Origin: Acinetobacter brisouii CIP 110357
GTDB taxonomy: Bacteria; Pseudomonadota; Gammaproteobacteria; Pseudomonadales; Moraxellaceae
NCBI RefSeq assembly: GCF_000488275.1
Contig: NZ_KI530762.1
Coordinates: 453,536-517,535, forward strand
Reading direction: 5' to 3'
Length of the DNA stretch: 64,000 bases
Position 1 is the stretch's first letter; every line of letters starts with the position of its first letter. The translations under genes and the position numbers were made by a program. Below are positions 56,178 through 64,000 of this stretch, piece by piece. The notes below the pieces were generated by a model that saw nothing but the letters and a program-made list of their open reading frames with translations, did no database searches and was not told the DNA's origin.

Positions 56178-57380
56178 TTAAGCAATCGCTGCGTTTGCCT
56201 CACGGCTAAGCTGTTCTACGACGTGCTCGGTTTCTTTTGCGATACGGCCTTCCTCATCCGTTGGAATAACCCAGATTTGAGGACCTGCACCTGCATCGAT
56301 ACGGCCTTCAGTACCACGTTTTAGCGTATTGTTTTTCTCTTTGTCGAGATTGAAACCAAAGTGCGGCAAATATGCCATGGTTTTTTCACGGATGTAGGCT
56401 GAGTTTTCACCAATACCACCTGTGAAGAATAAACCATCAATACGTGGTAGGCCACAGCTCAGTGCTGCTAAAGATTTTGCCAAACGGTAGCAGAACACTT
56501 CAATCGCTAAAGTAGCATCTTCATTGCCTTGTTCAGAAGCTTCAATCAAGGTGCGCATGTCATTTGACAAGTTGTTCGATAGGCCAAGTAAGCCGCTTTC
56601 CTTGTTGAGCATTTTATCAATTTTGAAAATGTCCCAACCAAGGTTGCTTGCCAAGAAGCTATGAATACTTGGGTCAACATCGCCACTACGTGTACCCATA
56701 ACCACACCTTCAAGTGGAGTGAGTCCCATAGAAGTATCAACGCTTTGACCATTCCAGATTGCGCAGGTCGAGCTACCATTGCCTAGGTGTGCTGTTAACC
56801 AGCCACCTTGTTTCAGGCTACCAGCAAGCTCAGAACCACGCTCTGAAACATAGGCATGGCTAGTACCGTGGAAACCATAGCGACGCACGTTATGATCGGT
56901 AAATAAGAATTTTGGTACAGCATAGCGGTAGGCATGTGCTGGCATGGTTTGGTGGAATGCAGTATCAAATACGGCAACTTGTGGTAGTTCAGGGAACAAA
57001 CGCATAGTTGCTTCAATCCCTACCAAGTGGGCAGGGTTATGTAATGGCGCAAGCGGAGTTGCTTCACGAATACGCTGAATAATATCTGGTGTTAATAAAT
57101 GAGCTTTGGTTAAAGTCCCGCCGTGTACGACACGGTGACCAATCGCTTGTGGATTATAATGAGAAAGACGTTCTAGCAAGGTTTCTAGCGCTTGTTCATG
57201 GTTGGCATTTGGAATAGCCAGTTCAAGGGGTTGACCACCCGCAGTAATTCCTTTGATGCGCGCGTTTTCTGAGCCAAGATTCTCTGCTAGCCCGTAGATA
57301 CGATCTTCACGGCGTTCTGATACCAATGCATATTTAATGGAAGAAGAACCGCAATTAATCACTAAAACAGATGTAGACAC
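56178..57380 (-). CDS. ackA: acetate kinase
   Basis: Interconverts acetyl phosphate and acetate with [22 protein letters not shown] at the start, [28 protein letters not shown] and [12 protein letters not shown] are ASKHA-kinase and AckA signatures; [13 protein letters not shown] near the end. I favour the GTG ending at 57380, with GGGA upstream, because homologues start at this point. ATGs at 57410 and 57422 would add 10-14 residues. pta follows 27 bp later. Confidence 0.93.
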   Translation of the reverse strand: MSTSVLVINCGSSSIKYALVSERREDRIYGLAENLGSENARIKGITAGGQPLELAIPNANHEQALETLLERLSHYNPQAIGHRVVHGGTLTKAHLLTPDIIQRIREATPLAPLHNPAHLVGIEATMRLFPELPQVAVFDTAFHQTMPAHAYRYAVPKFLFTDHNVRRYGFHGTSHAYVSERGSELAGSLKQGGWLTAHLGNGSSTCAIWNGQSVDTSMGLTPLEGVVMGTRSGDVDPSIHSFLASNLGWDIFKIDKMLNKESGLLGLSNNLSNDMRTLIEASEQGNEDATLAIEVFCYRLAKSLAALSCGLPRIDGLFFTGGIGENSAYIREKTMAYLPHFGFNLDKEKNNTLKRGTEGRIDAGAGPQIWVIPTDEEGRIAKETEHVVEQLSREANAAIA

Positions 57381-57635
57381 GTCATTATTCCCAATTTTAA
57401 TTGAAATCATATTCCTGTTCATGATCCGTGCTAGGAAAGAACCTGACTGATCGAATACATTATTTTTAACATGGGTTATTTTTTAGTCCAAGCTAGACTT
57501 TAGCCGATACGACTTTAGAATTATGATGATATTTTTATTGATTAAACCTAGCTTTATCAATAATTTATCTAAATATTCTTTAAAATTACCCATATTCTTT
57601 TTAAAAATCACCAATATTTTTTTTTAAAATATTTA

Positions 57636-57667
57636 ATTCTCAAAGCAAGTTTTCTCACTTTGAGAAT
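57636..57667 (-). terminator. possible terminator after proA
   Basis: ATTCTCAAAG (57636-57645) and CTTTGAGAAT (57658-57667), a 10-bp stem with a 12-base loop. A T/A-rich run follows on the minus strand. The 57423-57635 gap is AT-rich with nothing else visible. Confidence 0.55.
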
Positions 57668-57690
57668 CTATCGCTATCTATTTCGGGTGC

Positions 57691-58956
57691 TTACTGGCGA
57701 ATTTGACCATCCCCAAGCACAATCCATTTTTGAGAAGTCAGGCCTTCTAGACCGACAGGGCCTCGAGTATGGATTTTGTCGGTAGAAATGCCAATTTCTG
57801 CACCTAAACCATATTCAAAACCATCGGCAAAGCGGGTTGAGGCATTAATCATCACCGAGCTTGAGTCAACCCGAGCCAGGAATTGGCGAGCCAAGGTATA
57901 GTTTTCAGTGACAATCGCATCGGTATGGTGTGAACCGTATTTGTTGATGTGAGCAATCGCATCATCCATATTGGCAATCACTTTTACCGCAAGAATTGGT
58001 GCAAGGTATTCGGTGTACCAGTCTTCTTCGGTTGCAGCAATCACTTGCTGACCCAAAATTTTCTGAGTCTGTTCACAGCCGCGAAGCTCAACTTGTTTTT
58101 CAGCATATTTTGCGGCAATCGCAGGTAAGAACTGCTCGGCAACAGCTTGGTGTACCAGCAGGCTTTCCATGGCATTACACACGCCATAACGGTGAGTTTT
58201 GGCATTGAAGGCAATTGCAAGGGCTTTGTCGAGATCCGCCTGTGAATCGACATAAACGTGGCAGTTACCATCTAAATGCTTAATTACAGGAATGCGCGCT
58301 TCACGACTAATACGTTCAATCAACCCTTTACCGCCACGTGGCACGATCACATCGACAAATTCAGTCATGGTAATGAGGTGACCCACGGCTGCACGGTCTG
58401 CAGTTTCGATGACTTGTACTGATGTTTCAGGTAAACCTGATTGTTGTAAACCAAGCTGAATGGCATGTGCGATGGCTTTGTTGGACTGGAGTGCTTCAGA
58501 GCCACCCCGTAAAATAATCGCATTACCTGATTTGAGTGCCAAAGATGCAGCTTCCAAGGTCACGTTCGGGCGTGATTCGTAAATCATGCCCACGACACCT
58601 AAAGGCACGCGCATTTTACCAATCTGAATCCCGGAAGGGCGATAAGCCAAATCGGTAATCTCTCCAATCGGATCGGTGAGCTGAGCGACATCTTTTAGAC
58701 CTTGTAACATTGCTGCAAAGCGTGCGGGGGTAAGCTCTAGACGGTCAAGTAAAGCGCTGTCAAGTTGATTGGCACGACCATTTTGCATATCAATTTGGTT
58801 GGCTGCCAAAACTTCAGCTTGTTGTTGTTCCAATGCATCATGGATGGCCATAAGTGCTTGGTTTTTGGTTTTCGTCGAAGCGCTCGCTAATGTTTGCGAG
58901 GCTTGGCGAGCCTGTTGACCGACGGTCTGCATGTACTCCGCAATAGACTGTTGCAT
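57691..58956 (-). CDS. proA: gamma-glutamyl phosphate reductase
   Basis: Second step of proline synthesis. Aldehyde-dehydrogenase fold, with [37 protein letters not shown] and the catalytic cysteine in [35 protein letters not shown] and [14 protein letters not shown] close the protein. 421 residues, full length. No proB nearby. Confidence 0.96.
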   Translation of the reverse strand: MQQSIAEYMQTVGQQARQASQTLASASTKTKNQALMAIHDALEQQQAEVLAANQIDMQNGRANQLDSALLDRLELTPARFAAMLQGLKDVAQLTDPIGEITDLAYRPSGIQIGKMRVPLGVVGMIYESRPNVTLEAASLALKSGNAIILRGGSEALQSNKAIAHAIQLGLQQSGLPETSVQVIETADRAAVGHLITMTEFVDVIVPRGGKGLIERISREARIPVIKHLDGNCHVYVDSQADLDKALAIAFNAKTHRYGVCNAMESLLVHQAVAEQFLPAIAAKYAEKQVELRGCEQTQKILGQQVIAATEEDWYTEYLAPILAVKVIANMDDAIAHINKYGSHHTDAIVTENYTLARQFLARVDSSSVMINASTRFADGFEYGLGAEIGISTDKIHTRGPVGLEGLTSQKWIVLGDGQIRQ

Positions 58957-59012
58957 AATATTAAGATCACTTAAAAAATCATCACTGATAGTAACAGTGT
59001 TATTTAAAAAAT

Positions 59013-59038
59013 AAAACGCCTGATGATGCAGGCGTTTT
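59013..59038 (-). terminator. terminator after nagZ
   Basis: AAAACGCCTG (59013-59022), loop ATGATG, CAGGCGTTTT (59029-59038); perfect 10-bp stem just past the nagZ stop. Confidence 0.85.
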
Positions 59039-59046
59039 GAGGAAAT

Positions 59047-60075
59047 TTAGGTATGAATTGTACTGTTTTTGAATTCTTCAATGCGGTGTTTGACCTGTAA
59101 CCACTCTTCACCAAGTGCTAGATTGTCGGTGAGATGTAGTGCTGGGATCTTGCCACGCATACGTTCCAGACGTTGCTGGTTAGGTAAGGCAAAATCTTGA
59201 ATGCTGTCGAGAGCAACAATGGCGGCTGCACGGTCATTACACACCAGTCCCATATCGCAGCCTGCATTTAATGCCGCCTGAATTCGGGCATCTGCACCAC
59301 CTGCAACACAGGCAGCTTGCATACTTAAGTCATCTGAGAACAAGACGCCATCAAACTGAAGCTGGTGGCGTAACACGGTTTGAATCCAATGCTGAGAAAA
59401 GCCCGCAGGATTGGCGTCGACTTGCGGGTAAATCACATGCGCAGGCATGAGCGCATTGAGGTCAGGCATGAGTTGAATAAAGCTTTGCATGTCATGTGCA
59501 TAGATTTCATCATAACTGCGCGAGTCAATCGCGGCGGCAACATGCGAATCGGCTTTGACTGAGCCATGTCCAGGAAAATGCTTGCCTGTGGTTGCCATAC
59601 CTGCTGCGTGCATACCCTGCATAAAAGCGCGTGCTAGTGGCACAATATCTGCCATGTTTTTAGCGAAGGCGCGGTCGCCAATCACATCGCTAATGTCATT
59701 TAAGTCCAGTACGGGGGCAAAACTAAAGTCTATACCGACTGCCAAAACTTCAGTTGCCATCAGCCAGCCACATTGCTCTGCTAAGTTTAGGGCATGTTCA
59801 GGTTGCTCAAGATACAGTTCACCAAAGCGGCCCATTGCAGGCAATAATGTAAAACCTTGTTTCAGGCGTTGAACGCGGCCACCTTCCTGATCAACGGCAA
59901 TCAGGATTTCAGGGCGGACACTGCGAATATGATCGGTCAAGGCACGAACTTGTTGTGGTGACTCAATATTACGTGCAAACAGGATTAAACCGCCCACTTG
60001 AGGGTTTTTCAGTAATTCAATATCTTCTGGAGTCAGGGTGGTTCCTGCGATATCGAGCATCAACGCGCCAATCAT
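59047..60075 (-). CDS. nagZ: beta-N-acetylhexosaminidase NagZ
   Basis: Cytoplasmic GH3 enzyme of peptidoglycan recycling; releases N-acetylglucosamine from anhydro-muropeptides. The GH3 signature KHFPGHGSVKADSH is present with the catalytic-loop His, and the nucleophile Asp is in GVLFSDDLSMQAA. VDQEGGRVQRLK is also typical. 342 residues. No signal peptide, as expected. It follows no recycling partner here. Confidence 0.95.
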   Translation of the reverse strand: MIGALMLDIAGTTLTPEDIELLKNPQVGGLILFARNIESPQQVRALTDHIRSVRPEILIAVDQEGGRVQRLKQGFTLLPAMGRFGELYLEQPEHALNLAEQCGWLMATEVLAVGIDFSFAPVLDLNDISDVIGDRAFAKNMADIVPLARAFMQGMHAAGMATTGKHFPGHGSVKADSHVAAAIDSRSYDEIYAHDMQSFIQLMPDLNALMPAHVIYPQVDANPAGFSQHWIQTVLRHQLQFDGVLFSDDLSMQAACVAGGADARIQAALNAGCDMGLVCNDRAAAIVALDSIQDFALPNQQRLERMRGKIPALHLTDNLALGEEWLQVKHRIEEFKNSTIHT

Positions 60076-60270
60076 AAGAGCTTCCGTTACTGGGTGAATT
60101 GCAAATAGAGATTGAATTTTGCAATGATTTGCTACATTTTGTCAGCACAGAATATGATAAAACTACACGACATGGTACAAAGACTTTGATTAATATCCTG
60201 AATATTCAAGTCCAATTAAATATTATTGCTATGTAATTTTTGGTGAAACCCAAGGAAGTCCGATTAATAT

Positions 60271-62463
60271 ATGAAACTTCAAACAATCGCTTGCGCAGTT
60301 GCATTCGCAACGGGTGGTCTATTCTTTACTCATGTTATTAATGAGGCAACAGCCGCGACCAATGCAGAGTCTGTTGTACAGTCAGTGCAGCCAACACAAG
60401 CGCAAAAATTGGTGACACGTCAACTTGCGACCTTGGTAGACCGCCAACATTATTTGAATATGCGTTTGGATGCCAATACTTCCAATCGTATTTTAGACAT
60501 GTATCTGGATAGCCTAGACCCAGACCATACGGTTTTCTTGGCATCTGATGTTGCCTCGTATAAACAAAAATATGGTGCAACCTTGGGAGCAGCGCTCAAA
60601 GCGGGTGATTTAACCGCGCCTTATGCGATTCATGCGCAGTATCGTCAGCGTTTAAAAGATTTTTATAGCTATATGCTGGCCGAGCTGAAAAAACCACAAA
60701 ATCTAGAACAGAAAAATAACTATATCGATACGGATCGCGAAAAAGCGCCGTATTTTAAAACAGAAATCGAGCAGCGTGATTACTGGCATAAAATGCTGCT
60801 ATCGCAGCTGATCAACCTGACGATTAGCAAGCAGGAAGATCTGGCGAAACAAAAAGTTCTTAAAGCAGACCCTGCTTTGGCGCAGGGACAAGATTTAAGT
60901 TCTGAAGATTTAACGCCTGAGCAAACGCTAACCAAGCGTTATACTCGCCAATTAGAACGTATTGGCCGTACCAAGAGTGATGATGTTCTGGATAAAATCC
61001 TGAACTCCATGACACTGACTTACGATCCACACAGTAATTATTTCCCACCTACTGATGCAATGGAATTGAATCGTCAAACCACCTTGCAGCTAGAAGGGAT
61101 TGGGGTCTCGATTCGCCCTGAACGCGGTAATGAAGACTATACCAAAATTGAAACCATTGTAGATGGCGGGCCGGCGAGCAAGTCTGGTCAGGTCAAAGCA
61201 GGCGACCGTATTATCGGTGTTGCCCAAGGCGGTGACAAAATGGTCGATGTGGTCGGCTGGTCGAGTCAGGAAATTGTCGGGTTGATTCGTGGTAAGCGTG
61301 GCACCAATGTCACCTTAAAACTATTGGGTGCAGGTGCACCAATGAGTCAGGCACGTACAGTGACTTTGTCGCGTGATGTGATTAAAGAAGATGATCAGGG
61401 TGTGCAATCACGTGTTGTGAAAGTTAACCGTAATGGTCAACAGCATACTTTTGGTGTCATTGAAATCCCATCGTTTTATCTCAACTATCGTGCGCGCCGT
61501 GATGGTGCTGACTATCGTTCCGTATCCAAAGATACCAATGATGCTCTAAAAGCACTTTCAGCACAGAATGTTGAAGGGATTATTATTGATTTGCGTAATA
61601 ACCCAGGTGGTTCACTTGAAGAAGTGTCACGTATGATTGGCCAAGTGATTAAGTCTGGTCCAGTTGTACAAATCCGCGATGGTAATGGTAACGTCAACGT
61701 CTTTGAAGATAATGACGCGGGTCAACAGACCTATGCAGGGCCTTTGGCCGTGTTGGTGAACTTGGCATCGGCTTCGGCAAGTGAAATTTATTCTGCTGCA
61801 ATTCAGGATTATGGCCGTGGCATTATTATTGGTAGTACAACGACAGGTAAAGGTACTGCACAAGTTCAGCTAGACTCTTTGGCTTATGGTCAGGCAACGT
61901 TGACTCAGCGTAAATTTTATCGAATTACTGGCGGCAGCACACAAAACAAAGGTGTGATTCCAGATATTAAACTGGTTGATATCTGGAATGATGAGTTCGG
62001 TGAACGTAAAGCCAAAAATGCCTTGAAATGGGACACGATTCCAACAGCACCATTTAAGCGTGAAGGTGTAATCAAGCCGTATTTACCTGAACTAGAAAAA
62101 CTGTCAGCACAGCGTGTGAATCAAGATCCTCAGTTTAGTTATTTGGAAGCGCGTCGTGTGCTTGCCAAGAAAACGGATGATGAGAAACGCCTGCCTCTGA
62201 ATTTGGATCAGCGTAAAGTTGAACTTGATACTTTAGAAAAGCAGACTTTGGATGCTGAGAACTTACGCCGTCAGCAAACAGGACTTAAACCGTATAAAGA
62301 CTGGAGTAGTTATCAGGCCTCTCTTGATGCGCTTAGTGAAACACGCGCTAAATTGAAAGCCAATGTCCGCCCAGCATTACCAGAGGAAGAAGCTTTTGTG
62401 ACTGAAGCAGCCAATGTATTGCTTGATTACGCAAAATTGCAGCAACAAAAATCAGGTAATTAA
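60271..62463 (+). CDS. prc: carboxy-terminal processing protease Prc
   Basis: Periplasmic S41 tail-specific protease. 730 residues with a signal peptide (MKLQTIACAVAFATGGLFF). Long N-terminal domain, PDZ domain at about 265-350 (LEGIGVSIRPERGN, SGQVKAGDRIIGVAQGG), catalytic core with LRNNPGGSLEEVSRM, nucleophile Ser in NLASASASEIYSAA and general-base Lys in STTTGKGTAQ. A C-terminal DUF3340-like domain ends it. Full length for the family. Confidence 0.94.
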   Translation: MKLQTIACAVAFATGGLFFTHVINEATAATNAESVVQSVQPTQAQKLVTRQLATLVDRQHYLNMRLDANTSNRILDMYLDSLDPDHTVFLASDVASYKQKYGATLGAALKAGDLTAPYAIHAQYRQRLKDFYSYMLAELKKPQNLEQKNNYIDTDREKAPYFKTEIEQRDYWHKMLLSQLINLTISKQEDLAKQKVLKADPALAQGQDLSSEDLTPEQTLTKRYTRQLERIGRTKSDDVLDKILNSMTLTYDPHSNYFPPTDAMELNRQTTLQLEGIGVSIRPERGNEDYTKIETIVDGGPASKSGQVKAGDRIIGVAQGGDKMVDVVGWSSQEIVGLIRGKRGTNVTLKLLGAGAPMSQARTVTLSRDVIKEDDQGVQSRVVKVNRNGQQHTFGVIEIPSFYLNYRARRDGADYRSVSKDTNDALKALSAQNVEGIIIDLRNNPGGSLEEVSRMIGQVIKSGPVVQIRDGNGNVNVFEDNDAGQQTYAGPLAVLVNLASASASEIYSAAIQDYGRGIIIGSTTTGKGTAQVQLDSLAYGQATLTQRKFYRITGGSTQNKGVIPDIKLVDIWNDEFGERKAKNALKWDTIPTAPFKREGVIKPYLPELEKLSAQRVNQDPQFSYLEARRVLAKKTDDEKRLPLNLDQRKVELDTLEKQTLDAENLRRQQTGLKPYKDWSSYQASLDALSETRAKLKANVRPALPEEEAFVTEAANVLLDYAKLQQQKSGN

Positions 62464-62478
62464 TTAACCAATAATATG

Positions 62479-62509
62479 AAAAGGCTCGGGCATTAACCGA
62501 GCCTTTTTT
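62479..62509 (+). terminator. terminator after prc
   Basis: AAAAGGCTCGG (62479-62489) and CCGAGCCTTTT (62497-62507) with a T-run; perfect 11-bp stem. Confidence 0.92.
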
Positions 62510-62510
62510 A

Positions 62511-63094
62511 TGAATATACTGAGTTGAGTTTGTATAAATATGATGAATTAATTTAAATAAATTTCAAAATAAAGAGTAATCTTTAGTTTTTCTAAAAAAC
62601 AAAAATAAGTCATTTAATGCCTAAATAAAAATAAGCTGTGTGTCGATTAATAATAAAAATTGTAAGTAAACCTATAGGCTTCTTTTATAAGCTAATTTAA
62701 TTTTTCTTATACATCATGGGGATATGTTTTAGTTTTACCGAGCAATTAAAACAAAAATATTATAAATCAAAATATTATAAATAAAGGATTGCATAATTAT
62801 AGGTTTTAAATGTTGATTTGAGATCTTATAAAAATTGTTTTTTGATACTGTCACCAATATGCAGCAAAGTAAATTTTTAAGATATTTTTAAATAACCCGA
62901 CTTAAACGTATTTTTTTGAACTAAAACAGATTACTATAAAATATAAATTCGATTTTGAAATAACCATGATATCTACTTTGTATTTGCGTTAAAAATGATT
63001 CTGTTAACATCTAATCATATTTTTTTCTGGTTTTTATGAATAGGCTTTTGAAAAAGAAGCAGGTCAATTACAAAAACAAATTTGGGTATATGAA
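62511..63094. other. AT-rich gap before the GGDEF gene
   Basis: About 580 bp of strongly AT-rich DNA with no gene I can support. A 20-codon frame (ATG at 63036, MNRLLKKKQ...) ends in a TGA that overlaps the ATG of the next gene (63095); it has no clear ribosome site and may be a leader ORF or chance. Confidence 0.35.
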
Positions 63095-64000
63095 ATGACA
63101 GAACTCAATGATCACGTCAATTTGGTTGTGGGTGCTATGATTGTAGCCATATTGATCTGCTATGCCATGATTGCATTACAAGGGGTACTGTTTAAATTTT
63201 TTTTGTATCAGCAGCATAAGAAAACGATCATTTTAATGAATGTTATTTTTTCTGCATTCATTGTGTGGTCTTTACAGTTTTTTGGTATGTGGATGATACA
63301 ACAGCCAGATGGCGTTCTTCTGCAGAAATGGCTGTTACTCCCGTCATATTTAAGTATCTTAGTTGCTGCACTAGGTGCTACCTGGTTACTGATGCAGCCT
63401 AAGCTTGAGCGTTATGCTTTAGGTTTGGGGGCTATTGGTATTGGAAGTGCTGTTTTTTTGATGCATTATTTTACCATGATGACATTCATTCCTCTAAAAC
63501 AGACACTTCAATATGATGTCTTGTGGACTGGAATTTTAGTCATGATTGCGGTTTTTGGATCTGGAGCGAGCTTATGGTTAGCCTTTAGGTTAAAAAATGT
63601 TCAAAATAATGCCTTTATCTTAAAAATAGCTGTCGCTTTTATCGTAGCTTTTAGTATTGTAGCAATGCACTACGCGGGCATATGGGCGGCGCATTTTAAT
63701 ATAAAAAGTAGCCATGTACTTCAAACAACAACATCTGGTCATATTGTGATACTAGGTATAGTAATTGTTGCCTGCCTAATTCTGATTGCTGCATTTTTTG
63801 TGGCATTACTAGAATTAAGGCTGGAAGAACGAAATCGTCAACTGACAGAGGTTCATAAAGAGTTAACGCACTTAACAACGCATGACACTTTAACTCAGTT
63901 ACCGAACCGTTTGTATTTAAATGATTATGTCAAAATGATTCTGGCTGAACATCGTTTGCATCGTCAGCAAATAGCAGTCATCTACATTGACTTGGATCGT
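63095..64000 (+). CDS. MHYT-GGDEF diguanylate cyclase, 5' part (runs off the window)
   Basis: 302 residues are visible and the frame is open at the window edge. Seven or so membrane helices form an MHYT sensor: FLMHYFTM at residues 121-128 and VAMHYAGIW at 189-197 are clear motifs, and a degenerate one lies near 62 (FFGMWM). A linker coiled coil leads into a GGDEF domain that begins THDTLTQLPNRLYLND and YIDLDR. MHYT domains are thought to sense a diatomic gas through copper. Whether an EAL domain follows cannot be seen. Confidence 0.9.
   Translation, partial: MTELNDHVNLVVGAMIVAILICYAMIALQGVLFKFFLYQQHKKTIILMNVIFSAFIVWSLQFFGMWMIQQPDGVLLQKWLLLPSYLSILVAALGATWLLMQPKLERYALGLGAIGIGSAVFLMHYFTMMTFIPLKQTLQYDVLWTGILVMIAVFGSGASLWLAFRLKNVQNNAFILKIAVAFIVAFSIVAMHYAGIWAAHFNIKSSHVLQTTTSGHIVILGIVIVACLILIAAFFVALLELRLEERNRQLTEVHKELTHLTTHDTLTQLPNRLYLNDYVKMILAEHRLHRQQIAVIYIDLDR

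Overview
The window is chromosomal DNA of a gammaproteobacterium, almost certainly an Acinetobacter species. This rests on protein similarity and on gene sets such as tig-clpP-clpX, metX-metW, lgt/thyA/folA, pta-ackA, a piuA/piuC-type iron-uptake pair and an EmrAB pump. I cannot name the species. Most of the window is ordinary core genome with small operons, short gaps and strong hairpin terminators.

Layout. 0.1-5 kb: sbcD-sbcC (minus), preceded by a candidate structured small RNA. 5.5-16.5 kb: an epimerase-family protein, thiO-hemB, a thioesterase, an emrAB efflux operon, glpK, a hexose-6-phosphate mutarotase, a small membrane protein and a DUF805 protein. 17.1-27.3 kb: a genomic island inserted at the 3' end of ssrA (tmRNA). 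27.3-47 kb: ssrA, tonB-exbB-exbD, msrA, a META lipoprotein, an outer-membrane barrel, thyA-folA, two related membrane proteins, lgt, an NRDE protein, two transporters, rdgB, metX-metW-Sel1, leuA, and a TonB-dependent receptor with its PKHD hydroxylase behind a Fur-box-like site. 47-64 kb: tig, clpP, clpX, two DUF2059 proteins, class I fumarase, a methyltransferase remnant, ackA-pta, proA, nagZ, prc, and the start of an MHYT-GGDEF gene that runs off the end.

The island is the accessory part. It has a P4-type tyrosine integrase next to ssrA, an AlpA-like regulator, a small winged-helix protein, a DUF3987 replication-type ATPase, a translationally coupled 41-residue ORF, two exported proteins of unknown role and one isolated AT-rich ORF with an R-K-E-H-I-V-P motif. 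The ssrA terminator is duplicated at both ends (42 of 43 bases identical, 10152 bp apart), a decayed copy of the tmRNA 3' end marks the left edge, and paired GTGATACAA-type sites lie just inside each end. No capsid, terminase or conjugation gene is present, so it looks like a satellite-like or integrative island.

The most unusual signal is about 1.5 kb of non-coding island DNA (17.57-18.44 and 19.10-19.46 kb). It is built from many doublets: a 4-9 base word is repeated at an exact 10 or 12 bp offset, and the word changes from doublet to doublet while both halves stay matched. The array flanks the isolated ORF at 18579-19076. A separate cluster of twelve TTAGTCA heptamers lies at the 3' end of the DUF3987 gene and looks like an origin or initiator-binding region. 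I do not recognise the doublet array as a named element.
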